Assembly: GCA_037178675.1 (NCBI GenBank)
Contig: JAYMGJ010000557.1
Coordinates: 1 to 50,413 of the forward strand
Reading direction: 5' to 3'
Length of the DNA: 50,413 nucleotides
DNA from: Scleroderma bovista
Taxonomy: Eukaryota > Basidiomycota > Agaricomycetes > Boletales > Sclerodermataceae
In this document: in pieces, positions 43,837 to 50,413 of the stretch
Position numbering within the stretch: the stretch's first letter is position 1
Layout of the letters: every line of letters begins with the position of its first letter
Position numbers and translations under genes: made by a program
The notes under the pieces: model-generated
Seen by the model: the letters and a program-made list of their open reading frames with translations, nothing else
The model's database searches: none
Told to the model about the DNA's origin: nothing

Positions 43837-46800
43837 ATGGCTGATGTCGCATCGCTACTTCAAGCATCGTTGCAACCTGCCACGAGAAAGCAAGCGGAAC
43901 AACAGCTTCACCAACTCACCCCCCAAGATGGCTTTCTTTCTCATTTACTTCAGCTGATCCTCAATAAGAACGTAGATCCTTCAATCAGACTCGCTGGAGG
44001 AATATATCTAAAAAACATCGCTAAACTCAGATGGGAAGAGGTCAGCATGTCGCTCCTTGGCAACTCGACACGCTTCAAACACCTTGTCACAGGATGTCGC
44101 ACCTCTGCCGGAGAAGGAAAAGGCAAATATCCGAGCACAGTTGGTTCCTTCAATGATCGCACTTTCGAGCCCTTCAGACAAGGCAATTCGTGCTCAGATC
44201 GCAGAGTCAATTGCGCTCATCGCAGAACTTGATTTCCCTGTTCAGTGGAGTGATCTGATCGCTGTATGTTTGACACCACAAATTCGACGGACACCACTCT
44301 GACATCCCTCTGAAGCAACTTGTACAGTCTCTTTCTCCACAAGATTACGCTATCAATGCTGGTGTCCTTGAGGCTGCACACTCTATTTTCCGTCATTGGC
44401 GCTCTCAATCTGCCTCAAACCAACTATATTCGGAGATCAATCTCGTATTATCACAATTTATGAACCCTTTCCTGGAGCTGTTCCGCCGCACAGCGACGTT
44501 GCTCCTCTCTCCAGCCTCTCCGGCCAACATCGAAATCATGACACAATCACAAATTTTACTTGCAGAAGTATTTTACGACTTCACCTGTCACGATTTACCC
44601 CCTGGTATTGAGGATGCCCACAATGACTTCTTCGCGGACGCTGGTATCTTTCATCGGTTCCTTACGTGGGATCCTCCTGCACTGAAGGGACAAGTGTGTG
44701 ATCAATGTCCTTTTTGATCCTGGCTCACCCTCTTTCATGCAGTTTGATGATGTGAGCCCATCCCTTCCTGCACGACTGAAGACAGTGATCTTTGAAATAA
44801 CTGAGGTCCGTATTGAACCATCATTCTTGTGTCCTCCATCCCTGACAATTTCTAGCTATATGTCAAACTCTACCCTGAACAACTGTCGCTTTCATCTACT
44901 GTTCCGTCTTTTATGAGAAGTGTGTTGACAATTGCTGGGTCCAGAGAACTTTCAAATGTAGCCCACGACCAAGTAAGACGATTGGTTCTCGAAAATCCCC
45001 CAGTTAACCTATTCTACCCATTAGCTTGTTTCTCAAGCTCTGCGCTTCATTTCATCAACGATCCGTTCTAATCACTTTAAAATTTTATTTTCGTCCAAAG
45101 GCGACATATCTTCTCTCGTGAGAGAGGTAGTATTGCCCAACGTTGGTTTGCGTGACCATGAAACGGAACAATTCGAAGATGATCCACTCGAATTCATCCG
45201 TCTTGATCTGGCGCTCCCCTCTGGATCCGGTGGAGCGGGATCTGCGGAAGCGTGCACAAGACGACAGGCTGCCGCAGATGTGCTACAGGCATTGGTCGGA
45301 AGCGGATTCCAGACCGAAGCTACAGAAATTGTAGGATCTCTGATCAACTCTGCGCTCAGCATGTACAGCTCCAATCCGGGACAAGAATGGAGATCAAAAG
45401 ACAGTGCTGTATATCTTCTCACCGCTATTGCAACCGAAACCTCAACCGCAAAGGTGAGCATATGGATGGAGAACCGAGTTGACTTCATTACGAAAACTGA
45501 CTCGTATACCAGCATGGCGTGACCTCCATTAACGCACAAGTCGATGTAGTGGATTTCTTTTCGCAACACGTTCTCCCAGACTTGCAAGGCGCCCAAGCTA
45601 CTGTACACCCGATTCTGCAGGTCGACGCGATCCGATTCCTGTTGACATTCCGAAATCAGGTATGTAGTATCTAGGTTATCGGTTTGGCAGAATGACCTTG
45701 ATGACCTACTATTTGAGTAGTTGACAAAGGAGCAACTTCTCTTCGTCTTGCCTCTCCTTGTCAGTCACCTGAAGTCGGACAACTACGTTGCGTACACGTA
45801 TGCGGCCATTACCATTGATCGCATACTGTTTATGAAAAAGGGATCTCAACTTGTGTAAGCCTCTACCTTGTGGCGATTTATCTCTCTTTCCGTTAAGCAC
45901 TGTTATTAGATTTGCACAAGCAGACGTGCACGACATTGCGCCTGATCTGCTTCATGCAACGTTGGTCAAAATCGAAGCAGCAGGCACTCCGGAAAAAATT
46001 TCAGAGAATGATCACCTCATGAAATGTTTGTTATTTTCCTTTGTCGAGTTAGTGTGATATTGATTGTCGATGGGTCTCCTTGCCCCTAGGTGCAATGAGA
46101 GTAATCGTCACCGCTCGACAAACGTTGACCCCACTGTACCAGCAAGTACTTCAAAGACTCATTGTCATTCTTAGCGCTGTCTCCAAGAACCCAAGCAATC
46201 CCAACTTCGATCATTATCTTTTTGAGAGCATATCAGCTCTCTTGAGGTATGCTCCCGAGCTGAAATAGGGACGCATAGTAATTTAGCTGCAGATTTGTGG
46301 TACACGATGGATCGACTCTCTCTGCTTTTGAACAAGCTCTCTTCCCTCATTGCACTTCGATCCTTCAACAGGATATTGATCGTAAGTTGTTCAGTTTCAC
46401 AAGACTTGTTACCGATGACTCGTGGTTCAGAGTATATCCCCTATGTCTTCCAGATTCTGGCCCAGATGCTGGAGATGCATACCACTGGTGTTCCAGCCGA
46501 TTACCGCACCCTCCTTCCGTTCCTCTTCATGCCTGCCTGTTGGCAACAGAAGGGCAGTATCCCAGCTCTCGTCAAATTGCTCAAGGCATTCCTTGCGCGC
46601 GACGCCAACGAAATGATGGCGAAGAACCAAATACCGTCCGTCCTTGCCATTATTCAGCAGCGCCTCGTCCCGTCAAAGATCAACGACGTTTGGGGCTTTG
46701 AGCTCTTACAGGCAGTCATGCAATACGTACCACCGTACGTCTTCTAACTCCTTCCCGGGAACCGAATGGCTGACCTTTTGGCAGGACCCACATGAAGCAA

Positions 46801-47555
46801 TATTTCAGGGTCTTGCTCATGACGCTGTTAACAAGGATGCAAACAAGTAAGACAGATAGATATGTATACCATTTCTCTCTCTTTTTGCTCTTCTCCATGG
46901 CTATCGACGTCGAGGGCCTTGGCCCCGACTATGTCATTTCTATGGTCGAGGAAATTCAGCCACAGTACGCTTCAAGTTGTTTTTCTTGATGGGTATCAGC
47001 GCACTGATCGCTCGAGCTACTAGGCTGTGGTCTCAGGTCCTGATGTCCTTTGTTATACCTCAAATCCCGAAGATGCCACACAAGGACCGCAAGCTGACAG
47101 CGGTTGGCCTGACGCGCATGCTGACTGAGAGCCAGGTGATGCGCTCAGAGCCTACTGCGCGTAGTTGGTATGCGTTTCTATGGCCTCCGTCGTATGCGAT
47201 TCCTCGCTTAGATTGCCTCTCTTGGCCACTCAGGATGCCTGCGTTCACTGTCCTCGTAAAGCTTTTTGATGAACCACAGTACCTCAGCAAATCGACCTCG
47301 AACGACGACACCACCACGACGGGCCTCACCGAGATCGACTATGAAGAACAAACTGCAGGGTATCAAGCTGCTTACTCGCGTCTCGCTGCTGCCGATAGTT
47401 CTCCCGTCGATCCTGTCGCATATGTGAAGGATCCGAGGGTGTTCCTTGGTCAGGCTCTATCGAGGGCCAGAGTTGGACCATTGTTAGCTGTGGCCGAACC
47501 TATTGTAAAATCCTTCTTGGAGGGTTTAGTTGTAGAAGGATATTCTATACAGTGA
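43837..47555 (+). CDS. CSE1: Exportin CSE1/CAS (importin-alpha re-exporter)
   Basis: Fifteen exons can be traced without a lesion: 43837-44040, 44093-44263, 44316-44693, 44743-44805, 44856-44972, 45025-45453, 45513-45659, 45721-45854, 45910-46025, 46090-46246, 46293-46381, 46431-46734, 46785-46964, 47024-47167, 47234-47555. Landmarks: N-terminal importin-beta repeat (LTPQDGFLSHLLQLILNKNV, RLAGGIYLKNIAKLRW), INAGVLEAAHSIFRHWRSQ, NPFLELFRRTA, FTCHDLPPGIEDAHNDFFAD, DPLEFIRLDL, DNYVAYTYAAITIDRILFMK, MRVIVTARQTLTPLYQQ, IPYVFQILAQMLEMHTTGVP, LLTRMQTSKTDRYVYHFSLF, LWSQVLMSFVIPQIPKMPHK. Together these are specific for CSE1/CAS, the RanGTP-dependent HEAT-repeat carrier that returns importin alpha to the cytoplasm. 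About 950 residues, the usual size. The ATG at 43837 starts MADVASLLQ. Confidence 0.92.
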
Positions 47556-48029
47556 ACTGGTGGAACAAAACAGGTTGAAGAGGCAGTAGCACAAAACATG
47601 TATAACAAATCTGAGGTGCTGGAGAAAGGCAGTTGGTGATAAAAAAGTTTAAGGATCCAGACCTATAGATAAATTGGTTGATTGGGAAACCACTCAGATA
47701 CCTACAAAACTTTTGAAAGCTAAATTCGTACACGAGTTAATCAAGTTGGAAATTGTCGAGACTAGGCAGATGTACCATGACAGGCTTCACATGCACCAAA
47801 GGATCATTTCTGGTTGATGTACTGATCTACCATGACGCACCCACTCTGAGCTCAATCATTGGATGCTGGCAAGTACATAGAAGTATTTATCAAATGGCAC
47901 CTTCGTCTGCAACTATATTAGCAAGGGAGACCAACATGCAGTTTGGTACGCACTCTTTTGATGCAATTAGCCTCGTCAAGCTTCTCAAGCTTGGTACTAG
48001 TGCGAGCCAATTCTATCTAGATTCCTGGA
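47556..48029. other. Intergenic after CSE1
   Basis: No conserved coding sequence is seen; probable CSE1 3' UTR and decayed sequence. Confidence 0.3.
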
Positions 48030-48800
48030 TGTAAAAGGCGCAATACGTACTGAGCGCCGTCGCTGGTGTGTCCCATGGGTAAGAGAAACACGTTTTCCCC
48101 GAGAAGGTTGCTGAATGTGAGAGAAACGGGGATTGACTCGCCAATGAGGTTTTAAACTGTCACCCTGAGATAGTCGTCATCTGTATTGAAGATACCTTTA
48201 TTACCGTGGACAGACAACGATGGGAACCGCGTACGGCCCATTAACAGGACCGCGTGGTTTTCTGTCAGTTCGACCTACCCAGCTCTGGGTTAAGAAGCAC
48301 GGTAGATCTGCCGTTAAAGGCACAGATTTCGCGACCGCTACTATGCTCCTGAAGATCTGCCACTGCCGGTATAGTCCATGAGTTCATACTCTTCCCTGGG
48401 GCGGAATAAGTTAGTTAATGGAAGGCGCACATGACTCAACGAGTTTTCTCAATAGCTTTACCGTGTCGGTCATGTGCTCGTGAATCATCCGTCCGTACAT
48501 CTCTGAGTGCAAGTCATCTGTAGCCATGGCAGTGGGGACGAACGATGCAAACACCGTCCACCAGTGGGTGGAAATTTCATTTTCGCCTTTCTTAACACAA
48601 ATGAAGCCATCCAAGCCTGGGCTGCCGATTTCTTCCTTCCTTTCGAATAGAAAGCGCGTGTTGACCGGAAGATCGAGACCGTGCTGCTCGTGCGCCTCCA
48701 GAACGTTTATTCAGCCCGTGACTGGGCCTTTGTCGTCCGTCTACCATCGACGATACAGCGTGAATGCTCCATCTTCTGGTGTCCCATCTCTGGTCCATCC
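48030..48800 (-). pseudogene. Broken M20 metallodipeptidase (DUG1/CNDP-like)
   Basis: The minus strand reads TDDKGPVTG then INVLEAHEQHGLDLPVNTRF, EIGSPGLDGFI, ATDDLHSEMYGRMIHEHMTD, GRTRFPSLSVHGNKGIFNTD and finally GESIPVSLTFSNLLGENVF with LLPMGHTSDGAQ. These match, in order, the metal-binding, dimerisation and C-terminal parts of Cys-Gly metallodipeptidases of the M20 family (glutathione turnover). Lesions include a stop just before TDDKGP, another before INVLEAH, a stop after ESCAPSIN, and loss of roughly 100 residues between NTD and GESIP. The catalytic Glu region is degraded to ERKEEIGS. It is therefore a pseudogene. Confidence 0.7.
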
Positions 48801-49538
48801 CAACTATTCACCTGTGTTGCTTAATCGTTAGATTCTTGCAACCACTGGAATCCTAACCTGACCAGTCACCTCCTCGGCTCGAGGTAGTTATCCGGCGACA
48901 GAGTGCTTTGCGCCATTTCGAATTTTCGATACGCCACACCAGGACATAAGGCACTAATCTTTCATTCTACCCAACCCAAATTCTGCTTCCGTCGTATTTG
49001 TTTGGCTTATGATATCGACTCGTCTTCACTTCGTCCCCACTCTGCTTGAATGTAGATGAGGATACACTTCTGTTCCTCGAACACAACCTAGAGCAGGATG
49101 TTGGGAAGCACCCTGAAGCACCCGCCTTCCTTTCAGTAAGGTTGGAGATCAATGTATGATGTAGTTATGGTATGCATGTCATCAACGACGTTGCCTAACA
49201 ACCAAACGGATTTGCAGGACGTACGTGTTCCAATAAACGTGAGTCTGACCACCCAGTTGATCAAATATTTGGAGCTTGGGGGACGTTACTCGTGTGATAG
49301 CTCTGAGCACATGCCATGGAGTAGGGGTGCATGAACAAATTTACAGTAGCGGAGGCGCCAGCCGTAAGTGGTCGTGACATTGAACAGAAATGATATTTAC
49401 AAATTTGTAAATAGCAAACGAGAGTACAGGCAACTGCATATCGATAGTCTCAGATTATAAACATACTATCCTACCGTCACGATGCTCCATCCCCGACAAA
49501 TGTGAAGGGAGTGCACCAACACAATTGATACGCAACAG
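48801..49538. other. Intergenic, no firm gene
   Basis: A short plus-strand frame near 49050-49140 reads DEDTLLFLEHNLEQDVGKHP with a possible GTAAGG donor, but nothing upstream or downstream completes it. The rest shows no feature. Confidence 0.3.
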
Positions 49539-50117
49539 TTATGAAATGGTAATGCGATGGGGCTGCTGTTCAGCTGTGGTCCTGGGGAACGTAATATTCA
49601 GGAGACCATCCTCCATCTTCGCATTTACATCCCCCGGCTGGTTATTCTTGTCAGTAAAGGAACTCTCTCTGCATAGCAGGCAAACCTTACCTGTACACCC
49701 ACAGGAAGCCGAATAGTTCGCGAGAATTTGCCGTGACGGCGCTCGCGAACAGCATACCCATTTTCCTCTCGAGATTCTGTCTTGCTGAACTCGCCAGAAA
49801 CTGTTAGACGGCCCTGATGGACTTCAATAGAGACATCGTGCGACTTCAGTCCCGGCAACTCAAAAGTTGCAGTGACAGTGTTCGCTTCATTGTTTTCATG
49901 GAGGTCCATCCTATAGATATATGTCAGAAAAGTAACACTGCGACCATGGGTTAAGTACATACCTGGGACGGAATGGCAACTGATGTTCGGTGTTGCCGGA
50001 GTTCCGACCTCCCTCGACTACAGCGCTCGGAGAATCGCAACGAGCCACGAATGCGTCTTCAAAGAGACGATCGAACTCGAAGAAGGGATCATAGTAGAAA
50101 CGCACGGGGCAAGACAT
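49539..50117 (-). CDS. Small heat shock protein, Hsp20/alpha-crystallin
   Basis: Exons 50117-49973, 49910-49691 and 49637-49539; introns of 62 and 53 bp, GT-AG. MSCPVRFYYDPFFEFDRLFE is a typical fungal Hsp20 N-terminus. The alpha-crystallin domain runs from ENNEANTVTATFELPGLKSH and VSIEVHQGRLTVSGEF through RERRHGKFSRTIRLPVGVQP and NAKMEDGLLNITFPRT, the standard beta-strand order ending in the G.L.I.FP signature. About 154 residues, the usual size. It is an ATP-independent chaperone that holds unfolding proteins as oligomers in the cytosol. Regulation by heat is supported by upstream HSEs and a TATA box. Confidence 0.9.
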
Positions 50118-50213
50118 TGCAGAGAAGTGGTTGTAGCAATTGAAGAGTGACTGTTCTGGAAGGTGGATTGTGGTAACTCTTGAAATGATGATGAGACGGC
50201 CATTTTGGCCCTT

Positions 50214-50221
50214 CTTATATA
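50214..50221 (-). promoter_or_regulatory. TATA box of the Hsp20 gene
   Basis: TATATAAG on the minus strand, about 97 bp upstream of the ATG. Confidence 0.65.
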
Positions 50222-50249
50222 TGTTCCAAAGCTTCTGCCATTACGAAGG

Positions 50250-50322
50250 ACACGAATATTCTCGATGGCATGAGGGTAGCCTCCGACGGCTGGGGAAATT
50301 CTTCGAGGTTCAAGAAAGTTCT
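50250..50322. promoter_or_regulatory. Heat-shock elements upstream of Hsp20
   Basis: TTCAAGAAAGTTC at 50310-50322 is a perfect three-unit nTTCnnGAAnnTTC element. GAATATTC near 50255 is a two-unit element, and TTCTGGAA near 50154 is another, closer to the start. These match the HSF binding consensus. Confidence 0.65.
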
Positions 50323-50413
50323 GTTGAAGGCATGTATTGGTTTCCTGGTTTGGGCATGATGGAACTTATTGCGATCTGTTTGGCATTTGACAGGAAAGGG
50401 AAGTCCCTGAGTC

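Overview
The window looks like a chromosome segment of a filamentous basidiomycete, most likely an Agaricomycete. Genes are broken by many 45-65 bp GT-AG introns. There is a KDZ-type transposase with a cysteine-cluster domain, a TET/JBP-type dioxygenase, a Helitron, Ty3/gypsy debris, and a conserved housekeeping block (exportin CSE1, an RBR ubiquitin ligase, Hsp20). I cannot fix the species from sequence alone.

Layout. (1) 1-8.8 kb is a retroelement graveyard. Two ~1.4 kb or longer LTR-like arms point away from each other (left arm 1418 to beyond position 1, right arm 4120 to ~6000) around a decayed Ty3/gypsy RNase H-integrase fragment and a gene remnant. They are followed by a divergent pair of transposon-associated host-type genes (SANT-like and DUF6532-like) and a 387 bp LTR with a polypurine tract. 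(2) 8.96-9.78 kb is a CAGTCAGA minisatellite with defined flanks. (3) 10.0-28.5 kb is the centrepiece: a ~18.5 kb DNA transposon of the KDZ (Kyakuja-Dileera-Zisupton) class with degenerate terminal inverted repeats and ~430 bp subterminal direct repeats. It carries an apparently intact KDZ transposase, an apparently intact TET/JBP 5-methylcytosine dioxygenase, and at least four further ORFs of unknown function. Its noncoding spaces are filled with CpG-containing GTGCCG/CCGGCA arrays, one of them a large palindrome. (4) 28.5-33.95 kb is a Helitron lying directly against the right KDZ end; its 5' end is not found. (5) 34.0-41.2 kb is repeats: a second and a third CAGTCAGA array, and a 6.1 kb block of triplet-like low-complexity DNA bounded by ~29-40 bp inverted repeats. 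(6) 41.2-50.4 kb is ordinary gene space: an F-box-like remnant, an RRM-RBR E3 ligase divergent from a 15-exon CSE1 importin-alpha exporter, a broken M20 metallodipeptidase pseudogene, and an Hsp20 gene with heat-shock elements.

How the parts may fit together. In the KDZ element the transposase (minus strand) and the TET/JBP gene (plus strand) are convergent, separated by the palindromic CCGGCA array. A divergent spacer separates the transposase from the next cargo gene. The retroelement remnants show CGA-to-TGA nonsense codons and CpG loss between LTR copies, while the TET-carrying element is visibly CpG-rich. This fits, but does not prove, the idea that the element's dioxygenase protects it from 5mC silencing and mutation.
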